Assembly: GCA_021014325.1 (NCBI GenBank)
Contig: CM037457.1
Location: 4,756,721 to 4,820,720 of the forward strand
DNA: 64,000 bases
Source: Plazaster borealis
Lineage: Eukaryota; Echinodermata; Asteroidea; Forcipulatida; Labidiasteridae
Direction: 5' to 3'
Part shown: piece after piece, positions 1-10,619 of the stretch
How positions within the stretch are numbered: the first letter of the stretch is position 1
Layout: each line of letters opens with the position of its first letter
Made by a program: the position numbers and the translations under genes
Notes under the pieces: generated by a model
Seen by the model: the letters and a program-made list of their open reading frames with translations, nothing else
What the model was told of the DNA's origin: nothing
The model's database searches: none

Positions 1-346
1 TTTACTCAGTCAGTTTCCCTTGTGGTTTGTTTTTAAAATCTTTGTCATGCTAACAATTTGGACAAGAATGCAGGGTGTTCAAAATCTGTATGGACGTTCT
101 CATCAATTTGAAAATAAACAGTTTTCACTGCTAGTTATGATCAGCATATTTTCTAATTAAGCACAAATTAAACATAAGAAACACTTAATTATGAAATGTG
201 CACACATCCCACAAGTTGGCCAACGTTTGCGTTGTTCGTGGTATGGGAGTGACAATTCATTGCACATTTGAAGCTCAGTACCAATGTGGTTCACCAACAG
301 TTTCATTGATTTACTAATTGTTCTTTGTCTTTTTTCTCTTGACTAG
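1..346 (+). other. RARS1 intron, 3' portion
   Basis: AT-rich, without an exon. It ends in a pyrimidine-rich stretch and AG acceptor before 347. The first ~40 bases resemble 39795-39835 (…agtcaatttcccttgtggttt…), so a dispersed repeat tail sits at the window edge. Confidence 0.6.
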
Positions 347-405
347 ATGTTGGATGACAAGGGCAACACGGCTGTGTATCTTCTGTATGCATTCACCAGA
401 ATCAA
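347..405 (+). CDS. RARS1: RARS1 exon (third from last)
   Basis: An acceptor ending in ttgactag precedes it and a GTAAG donor follows at 406. It encodes [19 protein letters not shown] plus two bases of a Lys codon and aligns with the human [19 protein letters not shown] segment. Confidence 0.95.
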
Positions 406-3183
406 GTAAGAATCAGATTGCAATTTCATTTGGTGGGGGGGGGGGTGGTGGCGCATTAAACCCCCATCTCTGGTTATGCCACTGGACTTGTTCATGAATT
501 TAATTTTCTGCTTTATGAAACTAAACTTGCCGAATGGATAAACTGCCCCATGTATTTAATGAATGACAAAATAAATAATTGTGTACATTTCTTTACAGGT
601 CCATTGCACGTCTTGCCCAAATAGACCAAGCAGCCGTCCTGAAGGCGGCCGCCACGACCCCCATTGACCTGACCCACGCCAAGGAGTGGAAACTGGCCAA
701 GTGCCTGTCCCGCTTCCCTGAGATCATCACGCGCATCCTGAGTGAGATGCTCATGCACTTGCTCTGTGAGTATCTGTACGAGCTGACCACGACATTTACG
801 GAGTTCTACGATGCGTGCTACTGTGTGGAGAAAGACAGAAAAACAGGTTGGTGACCGATGAGCCACAGCGTAATAATAAAAATAATTTAGGAGGCTTAAC
901 ATCCTTACATCAGCTGAGAAGCTGAATTGCGAAGGACGCAGCTACAACGTGTTTGAGAAGCAGGCATGCGAGGGCGCCTTTTGCAGCCAGCCACATCAAC
1001 CATTTATGACCACGGAGCACAGCCAGAGATAAAAAAGTGTTTGATCTTTCAGGAGGGAGGAAAACCAGAGGGCCCGAGAAAAACCCTCGTGGCATTTAGG
1101 AGAGAACCAACGCACAACTCTACTCACATGTGACCTTAGTCGGGTATCGAACCAGGGCTACAGTGGTTCGAGGCAAGCGCTTTACGCACTAGTCACCCAT
1201 GCCACCGTCATAATAATGATATGCAGTTCTTTATATAGTTTGTCTTAAATCAACTCAATTAGATAGCACCTTGTAAGGGTTTACAAGGGGATTGGGTGCA
1301 AGCTGAAGCCAACCATGCCAGAAATATATGGCAAACCCTTCATCTCATTTTCCTACCATGTGAAGAAACCTCCTCTGGAATGTACTCTTACATGCCCAGA
1401 AACACCGGGGCGAACCCCGTCTCTTTACAATAAATGTATTGGGTTCTTTTACATGCTTTATACAATACACGGAACCTATGGCTTTTAAGTCCCTTCTGAA
1501 GGATAAAGCAATAATGGTTAAGTGTCTTGCTTATTGGACACAAGTGTCAAAACCATGACTCAAACCCACACTCTGCTGATCAAAACACCAGAGCTTGAGT
1601 CCGGTGGTCTTGACCGCTCGGCAACGACACTCCATGCCTGCATTGCACAAAACACAGGACCTATGGCTTACCGTCCCATCTGAGTGTCTTGCTAAGACTC
1701 AAAGTGTCTAGGACACAAGAACATTCACTCTTGACAATACCAGCAATTGAGTCTAGTGCTAGACCACTCAACCACAGCATTCTGTTTTTGAAATGGGGAG
1801 CATTATTTGTGATGCCCCACGCCAAAATCAGGCAGTCAATTTTGGAATTAATGAAATGGCTTTAAAAAGTAAGGACGACCAAAACATCAGCCAAGAATTA
1901 ATGTGATGTGATGTCTTAAACATTCTGTATGTTGAGAAATACTTGCCCTCTAGGCCTAACTAGGTATTAAATGAAAGCTTAAATTTTTAAAGAATATATT
2001 TGATGAGCCAATAAAGCCACTTTTGGCAGCAAGTGCCTGGTTTTGCCATGGAACGTCCTTGTTACTGTACCATGGGTGGCTAGTGGGTAAAGCGCCCTCT
2101 CACCACTGTGGCCTCGGATTGATTCTGAGGCTGCTTGTGGGGAGAGTTGTGCGTTGGTTCTCTCCTATGCCACGAGTGTTTTTCTCCGGGCCCTCCGGTT
2201 TTCCTCCCTCTGGAAAAATCAGACCCTTTCAATCTCAGGCTGTGCTCCGTGGTCATAAATGGGTTGATTTGGCTGGCTGCCTAAGGGGATCCTTGCATGC
2301 CTGCGGCTTGAAAACGTTGCAGCTGCGTCCTTCGCAATTCAGCTAAAATTATTACTATTATTTGATATTGCCAGATAAATACCGACAGCGTTCAATGTTT
2401 CGTTTGTCTGGGATTTTATCCATTATTACACAATGTCACCCTCTCATTCCCTTTCTTGTTTGAATGAATTGTTTACTTGCATTCATCGTTTCTAACACTC
2501 ACTAATATCTAACATCAATTTTACTTTAAATGTTTGTTTTTGATGGAAATATCAAAGTATCTCCAGTGAGGATGAGTTATCAATGGTTATTACTGAGCAC
2601 TGTATGTCTCTTTAATAGATGTTAATTTTGCGTCGGGGATGAAGGATATTATTTGTTTTAACCCATACACCGATGTGTATTAAGCACTGTATACTCAGTA
2701 CTTTCCCCAGTCCTGTGGAAAAAAATCCACAGGCATATTACTGGGTGGGACTCGAACCCACGACCTTTGTCATTTTAGAGCAGATGTCTTACTGCTAAAC
2801 CACTGAGATTACCTGGTAGGTAGAGGCAGTTCGAATCCTATGTTTTAGCAGTAGGCACCACTGCAGACTTGGGGAAAGTACTGAGTATACAGTGCTTTAC
2901 ACACATCGCTCTAAGGGTAAAACCAAATCATTATGTCTGTCCCTTGTTATGAGATTTCTATATAACTATATTCAATACATTGTAAGGTTTAGATAACTTT
3001 TACCAGAGTTTTGTAGGATTTTGCCAGATGGGTTGTTATTAATTCATTTCTGTTATTATTTTATTTTTTGAAGGTGAGATTGTGAAAGTTAACATGAGTC
3101 GGATTCTTCTATGTGAAGCCGCAGCGTCCGTCATGGCAAAAGGATTTCACATCTTGGGACTTGAACCTGTTAACAGAATGTAA
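347..3183 (+). CDS. RARS1: Arginyl-tRNA synthetase, cytosolic, C-terminal part (three last exons)
   Basis: The product charges tRNA-Arg with arginine in the cytosol and, in animals, belongs to the multi-synthetase complex. Only the C-terminal 138 residues lie here; upstream exons are outside the window. Coding exons are 347-405, 599-846 and 3074-3183, joined by GT..AG introns in agreeing phases (AA|G Lys and G|GT Gly). The joined peptide matches the end of human RARS1 almost continuously: [14 protein letters not shown]-type (here AKEWKLAKC), [39 protein letters not shown] and a terminal PVNRM (human PVQRM). This is the helical DALR anticodon-binding domain. The ATG at 347 is an internal Met following an AG acceptor, not the start. 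The second intron (2.2 kb) holds several SINEs. The stop codon lies in the first unit of a 70-bp tandem repeat that forms the 3' UTR. The identification is very secure. Confidence 0.97.
599..846 (+). CDS. RARS1: RARS1 exon (second from last)
   Basis: The acceptor is ctttacag and the donor is GTTGGT at 847. The exon begins with the last base of the split Lys codon (then SIARLAQID) and ends one base into a Gly codon after EKDRKT. It covers most of the DALR helical bundle. Its GC content is clearly higher than that of the flanking introns, as expected for coding sequence here. Confidence 0.96.
866..1203 (-). repeat. tRNA-derived SINE (family C), minus orientation
   Basis: On the minus strand a tRNA-like head (near 1203, with a TGGTTCGATACC B-box-like segment) is followed by a body containing TTCTCTCCTAAATGCCACGAGG and an AT-rich tail. 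The body matches the plus-strand copy at 2066-2345 over more than 250 bases, including the end gaaggacgcagct / agctgcgtccttc. Both copies lie in the same RARS1 intron in opposite orientation. Confidence 0.8.
1262..1633 (-). repeat. tRNA-derived SINE (family A), minus orientation
   Basis: Read on the minus strand: a tRNA-like head (gagcggtcaagaccaccgg, then AGAGTGTGGGTTTGAGTC), a conserved body (gacacttgtgtcc, aagcaagacacttaacc, then a gggttcgccccggtgtttc-like segment) and a tail with cagcaccttgtaaac-like sequence. It belongs to the same family as the full copy at 5640-6045, but is diverged. Confidence 0.8.
1634..1785 (-). repeat. Second, shorter family A SINE fragment, minus orientation
   Basis: Directly abuts the 1262-1633 copy and repeats the acacaggacctatggctta and gtcttgctaagac segments of the same family, ending in a degenerate tRNA-like head. 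It may be an adjacent insertion or a tandem duplication. Confidence 0.6.
2066..2345 (+). repeat. tRNA-derived SINE (family C), plus orientation
   Basis: The head is gggtggctagtgggtaaagcg. The body includes tctcctatgccacgagtgtt, ggccctccggttttcctccc and cgtggtcataaatggg, and the copy ends in an attattactattatt tail. It pairs with the inverted copy at 866-1203. The open frame at 2023-2346 lies inside this repeat and is not a gene. Confidence 0.8.
2690..2930. repeat. Head-to-head pair of family B SINE fragments
   Basis: 2690-2818 is a minus-strand copy (tgggactcgaacccacgacc is the complement of a B box). 2819-2930 is a plus-strand copy ending in agtactgagtatacagtgc. The two meet at their tRNA heads, forming an imperfect inverted repeat. 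Family B also occurs at 5383-5540 and 12163-12335. Confidence 0.75.
3074..3183 (+). CDS. RARS1: RARS1 terminal coding exon
   Basis: The acceptor is ttttttgaag. The exon completes the Gly codon, then reads [35 protein letters not shown] and TAA at 3181-3183. Its last bases are shared with the downstream 70-bp tandem repeat. Confidence 0.96.
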
Positions 3184-3600
3184 TTCATCAGGTTCACATC
3201 CAACGTGTGTTGAAAGTATAACCCCCCATCAACGGAAAGCAACAAATGAAAACAAAATGAAATGGGGTCGAATCTCACCATGGTGTCAGCTGGCTGGAAG
3301 CATACTTAACTGATGTACCGGGTTCGAATCTCACAACAGTATCAGCTTATATGAATACTTTTCATGGTCTGGGTTCGAATCTCGCCATGGTATCAGTTTG
3401 TATGAAGTGAAACCAATCAACAGAATGTTTCTGATGGTCCGGGTTCGAATCTCGCCATGGTATCAGCTTGTATGAAGTGTAACCCATCAACAGAATGTTT
3501 TCAATGGTTCGGGTTCTAATCTCGCCATGGTATCAGCTTATTTGAAGTGTAACCCATTAACAGAATGTTTCTCATGTACCAGGTTTAAATCCAACCTTAA
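3163..3600 (+). repeat. 70-bp tandem repeat starting in the RARS1 stop codon region
   Basis: The motif GGGTTCGAATCTC recurs near 3320, 3371, 3441 and 3511 with a degenerate copy at 3581; the last three steps are exactly 70 bases. Each unit also carries (C/T)AACAGAATGT, which is also the last coding sequence of RARS1 (Asn-Arg-Met-stop) at 3172-3183. Upstream units are diverged and contain deletions. The GGTTCGAATC core resembles a tRNA B box, so the array may have grown from a SINE head. Confidence 0.8.
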
Positions 3601-3612
3601 TTTCAGTTGGTT

Positions 3613-3626
3613 AATAAAATAATAAA
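3613..3626 (+). terminator. Putative RARS1 polyadenylation signals
   Basis: Two AATAAA hexamers (3613-3618 and 3621-3626) follow the tandem array about 430 bases after the stop codon. They are the first such hexamers on this strand after the gene. No transcript evidence is available. Confidence 0.55.
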
Positions 3627-4149
3627 TTGAGGAAGCCTAAGAATTTGTTTAAAAATTTCTTTATAATCAAGAGATGCCATATTTATAAAGAAACAAAACT
3701 TATTGCTGAAGTTTTATTTGAAGTACAGGATTGCTGTAATTTCTGTATTGGTAATTACCAAAAAAATCCCTTGAACAGGAGTGGCAGTTCACACACATGA
3801 TTGTTGACCCAGTAAATTAGAGACTCCTCTTTGTTCTCCCTTTGTTTGGAGTTTTTTAAATATATTTTTTAGCGACGTCCCCATTGGTTTTTGTACACGA
3901 AAGCGAAGGAAGGACGTCCCCGCTCTGTCAAAACACCCACATCTCTTTTGTTGATTTCCTCGGTTTGGACGGGTAGACACTCCCACCCACTTTGGAGTAA
4001 GGGGAAAAGGTTTAGACTAGCACAATGGTTACAGCAAACTCCAATACATGAAATACATTGTGATACAATCCAGTGCTAAAATTTAAAAAACACTATAAAA
4101 TTGGTCCTGGGGCCTACAGACAGTTGGTGCCTAGGGCCTATGGCACACT

Positions 4150-4575
4150 TGAAGGTGGGTCATACTTTGGTAACGACCCAGAAAAAAATCTGTGTAATTT
4201 CTAACTGAAAGTTTACTTGTTATAAAGATGGTAATGGTAGTAAGCATCTTGCAAAATAATTTGGTCTGAAGTGCCCCTGTTGATTAGAAATCAATAAAAT
4301 TATGTGTAAAGATTTGAATCTCCAAAAGTTGTTGTCCATTTGTGAATGCTGTGCCCAGAGATGCGGTTGCTACCTGCTGTCATCTCGCTATAAAACGTGG
4401 ATGGATTCGACAATCTTGAAGAAAATACCGTGACTGTTTTTTGCTGTTTTTTCAACAAGCAGACACTGTATTCAGCTGAAACTTTCACATGTGACTTTCA
4501 TTGTATCTTTCTTGAGAATTTTGCCTATATATCAGCAATACGTAGACAAAAGCCAGTCTATGACCCTACCTTCAA
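4150..4575 (+). repeat. Miniature element, family E
   Basis: Begins ggtgggtcatactttgg and ends tctatgaccctacctt, giving inverted ends built on GGTnGGTCAT/ATGACCCTACC. Shared internal blocks (gttgattagaaatcaat, acgtggatggattcgac, actgtattca(g/a)ctgaaactttcac) recur at 33652-34827, and the first block with its flank recurs inverted at 14838-15031. Confidence 0.75.
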
Positions 4576-4779
4576 TCCAGTATGAATGCATATTAAGTCC
4601 TACATGGTCTGTACTCTTTGTATGACCATGAAAATGTTGAAGACTTTGGAGAGCCCCTTAGGTATTTCAATACTTATCATTAATTGTAATAATGGCTGAT
4701 CATTGAGAAGGAACTAAATTTAACTGATGTAAATATTGCATCAGGATAAAGAATATGATTTAGTTTGAATCAAGTTCAG

Positions 4780-5205
4780 CAATCTCTGTACTCACACTTT
4801 TACTCATGTACTGTACTCCTGGTCAAAAGAAGTAATGATGGCCGAGTGTCTCAATTTATAAACAGACCTTAAGACCAGACTGGATTTGATCCTTTATTTT
4901 GCAATAAATAAAACTGAGAAGACGGGATTCAAAGTGAGGTTGTTGACTTTAGTGTTGCTTTATTAAGAGAAGTAATGATGGTCAAGTGTCCCAATTTACA
5001 AACAGAAATTTTATGTGGTGCAGCTTACATGTACATGTTGGTGTCTCGCTAACATTGGATGCACACACACTTTTACTCATGTACTGTACTCCTGGGTGAA
5101 AAGAAGTAATTATGTTCAAGTGTCTCAATTTACAAACAGAAATTTATGAGGTTTAGCTTACCATGTAGGTGTCTCGCTAACAATGGATGCAGCATGTGAA
5201 TAACT
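4780..5205 (+). repeat. Diverged ~130-bp tandem repeats
   Basis: Three units share aagaagtaat(g/t)atg(g/t), aagtgtc(t/c)caattta(t/c)aaacag and ggtgtctcgctaaca(t/a)tggatgc. The units differ by indels. There is no coding sequence. Confidence 0.65.
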
Positions 5206-5382
5206 CCACAATTTCTACATACGTATCCATTGTTGTCACTTTTTTCACTGACTTACTAGACCCTAGGTGGCACGTTTTTTTGTTTTGTTTGACAATCTTA
5301 GGTTCGGCCAGATTGTCAAAATTTGAATAGAGACAACTCAAGAGGTGACCCAATTGAGGCCTTCAAGTTGTTGAGAGGATTG

Positions 5383-5540
5383 GGATTGGTGGACAATTCT
5401 GCTCTAATATAGCGAAGGTCGTGGGTTCGAATCCCACCCAAGTAATATGCCAGTGGATTTTTTTGCAGGACTCTGGAAAGTACTGAGTATACAGTGCTTT
5501 ACACATATTGGTGTAAGGGTAAAACCAAATAATAGGAGTT
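5383..5540 (+). repeat. tRNA-derived SINE (family B)
   Basis: B box GTGGGTTCGAATCCCACCC, then caagtaatatgcc, gaaagtactgagtatacagtgc and gtaagggtaaaacc. The 5' half of the tRNA head is degenerate. It matches 12163-12335 and the pair at 2690-2930. Confidence 0.8.
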
Positions 5541-5639
5541 GGGTGATCGAAGTCTCCTCCGTTGAGGACTAACTTGGTCATGGAGCATGTCTGTGATGTC
5601 ATTATAATGACATCAGTCATTATAATGACATCACATCCT

Positions 5640-6045
5640 GGTGTGGCGTGTCGTGGCCGAGCGGATAAGAAAACCGAACTCAAGCTCTGGTGTTTCTGAT
5701 CAGCAGAGTGTGGGTTCGAATCCCAGTCGTGACACTTGTGTCCTTAAGCAAGACACTTAACCACATGCTTCGTCCTTCGGATGGGACGTTAAGCCGTAGG
5801 TCCCGTGTGTTGTGTAATGCACGTAAAAAGAACCCAGTGCACTTATCGAAAAGAGAAGGGGTTCGCCCTGGTGTTCCTGGTTTGATCGGCAGCATATTGC
5901 GCCACAGCACCTTGTAAACCATTACATGTAAAAGGACTTGGTCTCATATACTTCAAAAACGTAGCTCCACAATACCTTGCAGGAAAATAATGAACGTTAA
6001 AGCGCCTTGAGCGTCACTGAGTGACGGATATGTGCGCTATACAAT
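5640..6045 (+). repeat. Full-length tRNA-derived SINE (family A)
   Basis: The tRNA Leu/Ser-like head has A box TGGCCGAGCGG and B box GGGTTCGAATCCC. The body has gacacttgtgtccttaagc, gtccttcggatgggacgtt and ggggttcgccctggtgttcc; the tail has cagcaccttgtaaacc and gcgccttgagcg…tgcgctatacaatgtataa. This is the best-preserved copy of the family in the window. The head is too degenerate at its 3' side to be a functional tRNA gene. Confidence 0.88.
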
Positions 6046-6414
6046 GTATAAGAAGCCACTATTATCCTAATGCATTAGGAACTTGTGTCGTTGATTCTTT
6101 GTGTGCGATAGGAAGCCAGTGTAAGTTGATAAGTTTTTGGGGTAATGGTGCTGTACGTATTACAAATTTCTCTGTCCGCAGTAGGATGAACATTTTGGAG
6201 CCTCTACAAGTCTTTCAGAACTGGGTTGTTGTGATTTTTTGCTTTTTTGTGAGTGACAGGAACCGTGCAGCAGAGTTATGCATTCTTTGGTGGTTTGATA
6301 TTTCATTTTTCGGTAGACCAATTAGTTATTACTTTATAATCAGTCAGCTTTAAGATTCACACTAATTTTAATAAATATATATATTTTTTTTATGAACAAT
6401 TCTGAACTTTGTTT

Positions 6415-6778
6415 TTAAAGGGAGGGTATACCTTTGGTATTTATTCAAAAAATTAATGACCATAAAAACTTACTTGGTAAGAAGTACTGCAGCTGTTGAT
6501 AATGTATAACATTTTGAGAAACAATTCCCTTCGAAGGAATGTGGTTTTAGAGAGAGGGATTCAAAAGCTTTTCAATCTGAGAAACGTTTTTCAGATTGTG
6601 TATTCCAATTACAGATTATTCTTCCTGTGTTGACATAACCGCTCCAGATTTTTGGCGATATCTCAGAAACGCTCCTACCTTTTGAAATGAAATTTTCACA
6701 TGTAAGTTTTATTGTGTACATTTATAGGATTTAAACAACAAAACGGTTCCAAAAACCAAAGGTATACTTTGCCTTTAA
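6415..6778 (+). mobile_element. Non-autonomous TTAA-flanked miniature element (family F)
   Basis: TTAA occurs at both ends (6415-6418 and 6775-6778). The inverted ends read TTAAAGGgAgGGTATACCTTTGG-like on the left, and the complement of ggtatactttgcctttaa on the right. The inside contains a repeated aatctgagaaacgtt / cagattgtgtattccaatta motif and no open frame of note. The TTAA target fits piggyBac-type mobilisation, by knowledge of that superfamily; the transposase source is unknown. Confidence 0.75.
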
Positions 6779-6889
6779 AAAGAGCATGCATGGCATCTCG
6801 GTAGGAAACTGCACTATGAAAATTACGCCAAGGACAAAATGGTGATGGCCTTTTTTTTTCTGGCTGGATATAATGAGCACCATGGGTGC

Positions 6890-7050
6890 CTAGACTAAAG
6901 ATGTCATCCGAGTTTAAGACATGAAATGTTTCTCAGATTGTATATTCCAATTACTCTTGTTTACAATTCTTCTTGTGTGGACATAACCACTCCAGATTTT
7001 TTGGCGATATCTCAAAAACGTTTGAAATTAAATTTTCATCACATCCACAA
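6890..7050 (+). repeat. Partial family F fragment
   Basis: Shares ttctcagattgtatattccaattac, gtgtggacataaccactcc and tttttggcgatatctca with 6415-6778 (6590-6680) but lacks recognisable ends. Confidence 0.65.
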
Positions 7051-7277
7051 CCAAAAGTACAAAAAGAAATGAAGAAAGTACAACTGTATTGCAAAAGATA
7101 CATATTTCATTTTCAAAAACAAATTTTATTTTCATTGACAGGACTTCCGGGAATGTTGTTTGACAAGAAATATAGTAAAGTTTGCTTTTACACTGCCAAT
7201 TTGTTCTCAAAAAATTCTTTCTCAGTCTCTTTCAAGATTTCTATTTCTTGGAATTTGTTTAAGATCATTTGCATATG

Positions 7278-7500
7278 GCCTTGTTATGGCCGAGCAGTCT
7301 AGTGCACCGGACTCAAGTTCTGATCTTTAAGTCAACAAGGTGTGAGTTTCGAATCCCAGTCATGACACTTGTGTCCATGAGCAAGATACTTAACTATAAT
7401 TGCTTCTCTTCACCCAGGAATAAATGGGTACATGTGAGAGCAGAGATGGTTCTTGTGATTGATTTAGCTTGGTTGCTACATACTTGGCAGCACAGGCTGA
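7278..7500 (+). repeat. tRNA-derived SINE (family A head, different 3' part)
   Basis: The head (tatggccgagcagtctagtgc, gagtttcgaatcccagtcatg) and first body block (gacacttgtgtccatgagc) match family A. After about 7420 it reads into an unrelated tail (tggttgctacatacttggcagc), so it is a subfamily or a chimaera. Confidence 0.7.
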
Positions 7501-7509
7501 GATAGTTTA

Positions 7510-9230
7510 AGGAATGAAATACATGGTATGTTCATGTGCCATTAATGTCAACATTTCAGTAACGACCCTATATAAATGTAAATTACTTTCAATGTTATTA
7601 TTAAATAAATTATCACTGTATAACAGTCAACAGTAAATGAAAACATACACAACAACGCATTGCAAAATAAATCATCACACAAGTTATAAAACGAGATAAT
7701 ACAATTTCCATTTGTCACAATCACTACATCTTTGTTTGAATGCTGACTTTTTTCCTCACATTTGGATAGTACAAACAGTGTTGTAACAATGCAGAACTGC
7801 CAACAAGGAGATTCTGTACAACAATCAGGGAGATATTTAGAATTACATTCAACATAACAGGGAAAAAGTTTCCATAATCAGGATTGTTCATCAGAATTGT
7901 TGTTCATCGGAACATGGAAAGATTGATTTGTTTTCAGGGAATTTTCTGCAGAATCGGGGGTGGGGGTGGGGGGAGGGTGGCAGCTCTGCCAATGAGCAAC
8001 CCATAGCCACCTTGCATCTGATGTCACAAGCTCAAACAGTGCCCTCAATGAGGTCGGAAAAGAAGGCTGACCAACCACAGTAGTGCCTCTTTCCAATATT
8101 CGCCCCCTAGCATGTTGGCAGCCCCTGCAATGGGTTTACACAGACAGTACAACATCTGTTTTGTATTTTTCTTGCTTTTTACCTGTGAAAAGTTTCTGGA
8201 CCATATAACTTGATGTCTTACAGACATTGTAAATTCTCTTATTCTTTAAAATCAACTTGAACGAAATCACTCAAACTAATTTGACTACTTACCCTTGTTT
8301 ATTTTGTGTAAAGTTAGTATTTGGTCATTAGTGTGAAGTTTTCCATCCTGTAATTTTGTTGAAATTTTTGTCTGAAAAACTAGCCCCCCCCCCCCTTCGA
8401 TTTTTGAACTTATGTTTTTTTTACGCTGTTGGCGGCGTCCTTCATGGTTCCCAGCAAAGACACATAAAAACGTAGCGTGAAATTAACACTGAAGTACCAG
8501 TGCCTCAGAAAACCAGTGTAAAACCAGTCCGTCTTGTGATGTAAAATACATCAGAACACAGACTGGATGAAAATTGTTTATGTTTGTCGCTAAGCATTTT
8601 CCATTGTCTTGTTTGGATCGAGTGCGTAGTGTGACGTCACAGTGCTGTTTTGAATCTTAGAGGCTTTTCGGTGTTTTTGCCCGGTGTAACACTGATCAAA
8701 ATGTGGTTTTTACATTATAATAAATTTGTATTGTGTTTTACTCAATTATATGTAATCATTACGCACTTGCTTACTCTTTCTATAACAAAAAAACAATAAT
8801 GGTAATTTCTTTCAAGTCGATCTTTAAGGAAACAAAAACCAGATCTAAGGCATTAATTAGAATGATTTAAAACATAAAGTATTTCCATAAATATGCAGCA
8901 TTTACAATCATTCCAGAGTTAATAGATGGACGGTTAATATCCATGTTAAAATTCATCTTCAACTTGAATCATGTGTATTCGCTCGGTCCCAGCACCTCCT
9001 TCAAAGGTGTTGAAATGGGGCTATACACATGCACATTGGACCATTCCCCCCGACCTAATAACCCCCAGTCACCTTTTCCTGTTTACAAACGATTTGACTA
9101 TCAATAATAATGTAGGGCTATTGTGTAAATCCGTTGCAAACATTTATTGTCATTCATTGCCCTGTACAACACATCGGGCTCGATCGCGACATTCTTCTTA
9201 GACAATAATCAAAATAGTCTGATAGATAAA
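7510..9230. other. Intergenic sequence without identifiable genes
   Basis: AT-rich, with short open frames that show no recognisable similarity. It includes G-rich (near 7957) and C-rich (near 8384) tracts and a CACGTCAC-like stretch near 8630. I see no exon-like segment with flanking splice sites. Confidence 0.5.
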
Positions 9231-9234
9231 ACAA

Positions 9235-9384
9235 GGAAGATAGTGGTAGCTCTTAAAGACAAACTAGTTACAAAAAAAACTGCATGAGCTTTCGTTGTAA
9301 TCTGATGAAGTAGTTGTTGCTTCGAAAGCTCATGCAGTTTTTTTATGTTATTACTTAGTCTTTCAAGTGCTACCACTATCTTCC
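9235..9384. mobile_element. Small inverted-repeat element
   Basis: The ends ggaagatagtggtagc and gctaccactatcttcc are perfect complements. The arms continue imperfectly to aactgcatgagctttcg / cgaaagctcatgcagtt. About 150 bp in all, without coding capacity. The central tctgatgaagtag and gctacgaaagct-type sequence recurs near 38505-38545, so a degraded relative exists there. Confidence 0.75.
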
Positions 9385-9700
9385 GTGACATTCTTCTTGC
9401 AACTTTGGTTTAAACGATTGTTTACATTATCCATGGAGCCTCCATGCAATATCATATCATGTGTGTTGTACGTAATGATTGTGCGCATTGCGCCGATCAG
9501 CAGTACAATTGTTCCCATCATACATTACTACATCCTGAACTTGTACAAACATCAGCCAACCTAGTGGTCTTGGATGAGACCGATGGGGTTGAGCGAATCA
9601 TGTATACAATGTAGTGGTACTTCCCTCTCCACCCTAGCCCTTAGCTCAGTTTGTCTCCCTCTCCCTAAACTCCTCAGACCATTAAAACCCTCCTATACAG

Positions 9701-10617
9701 TGGTACCACAGACTGCCACGAAGTACCATACCTTCCAGACTAGCATTGGGTGCATGGGTTTCTTCTGTTTGTACAGCTGACACTGGTACCACAGACTGCC
9801 ACAAAGTACCATACCTCATGGGCTAGCATTGGGTGCATGGGTTTATTCTGTTTGTACAGCTGACACTGGTACCACAGACTGCCACAAAGTACCATACCTT
9901 TCAGGCTAGCATTGGGTGCATGGGTTTCTTCTGTTTGTACAGCTGACACTGGTACCACAGACTGCCACAAAGTACCATACCTCGTAGGCTAGCATTGGAT
10001 GCATGGGTTTATTCTGTTTGTACAGCTGACACTGGTACCACAGACTGCCACAAAGTACCATACCTTGTAGGCTAGCATTGGATGAATGGGTTTCTTCTGT
10101 TTGTACAGCTAGCACTGGTACCACAGACTGCCACAAAGTACCATACCTTCCAGGCTAGCATTGGGTGCATGGGTTTCTTCTGTTTGTACAGCTGACACTG
10201 GTACCACAGACTGCCACAAAGTACCATACCTTCCAGGCTAGCATTGGGTACATGGGTTTATTCTGTTTGTACAGCTGACACTGGTACCACAGAGACTGCC
10301 ACAAAGTACCATACCTTGTAGGCTAGCATTGGATGAATGGGTTTCTTCTGTTTGTACAGCTGACAGTGGTACCTCAGAGACTGCCACAAAGTACCATACC
10401 TTGTAGGCTAGCATTGGATGAATGAGTTTCTTCTGGTTGTACAGCTGACACTGGTACCACAGACTGCCACAAAGTACCATACCTTGTAGGCTAGCATTGG
10501 ATGCATGGGTTTATTCTGTTTGTACAGCTGACACTGGTACCAAAGACTGCCACAAAGTACCATACCTTCCAAGCTAGCATTGGGTACGTGAGTTTCTTCT
10601 GTTTGTACAACTGATAT
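9701..10617. repeat. 83-bp minisatellite, about 11 copies
   Basis: TGGTACC anchors occur at 9701, 9784, 9867, 9950, 10033, 10116, 10199, 10282, 10367, 10452 and 10535: steps of 83 except two of 85, where AGACT became AGAGACT. Unit-type variation alternates between tttattctg and tttcttctg and between ggatgaat and gggtgcat, suggesting duplication of multi-unit blocks. Long minus-strand open frames here come from the repeat (three units span 83 codons) and are not genes. Confidence 0.93.
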
Positions 10618-10619
10618 TA

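Noticed and set aside
5640..5740. A tRNA gene (A box TGGCCGAGCGG, B box GGGTTCGAATCCC)
   Set aside because: The arms do not pair into a full cloverleaf and the sequence continues into a body shared by at least six dispersed copies, so it is a SINE head. The same applies to 1600, 7278, 20116 and 24600.
9701..10617. A CRISPR-like array
   Set aside because: Units are contiguous without unique spacers and the genome is clearly eukaryotic.
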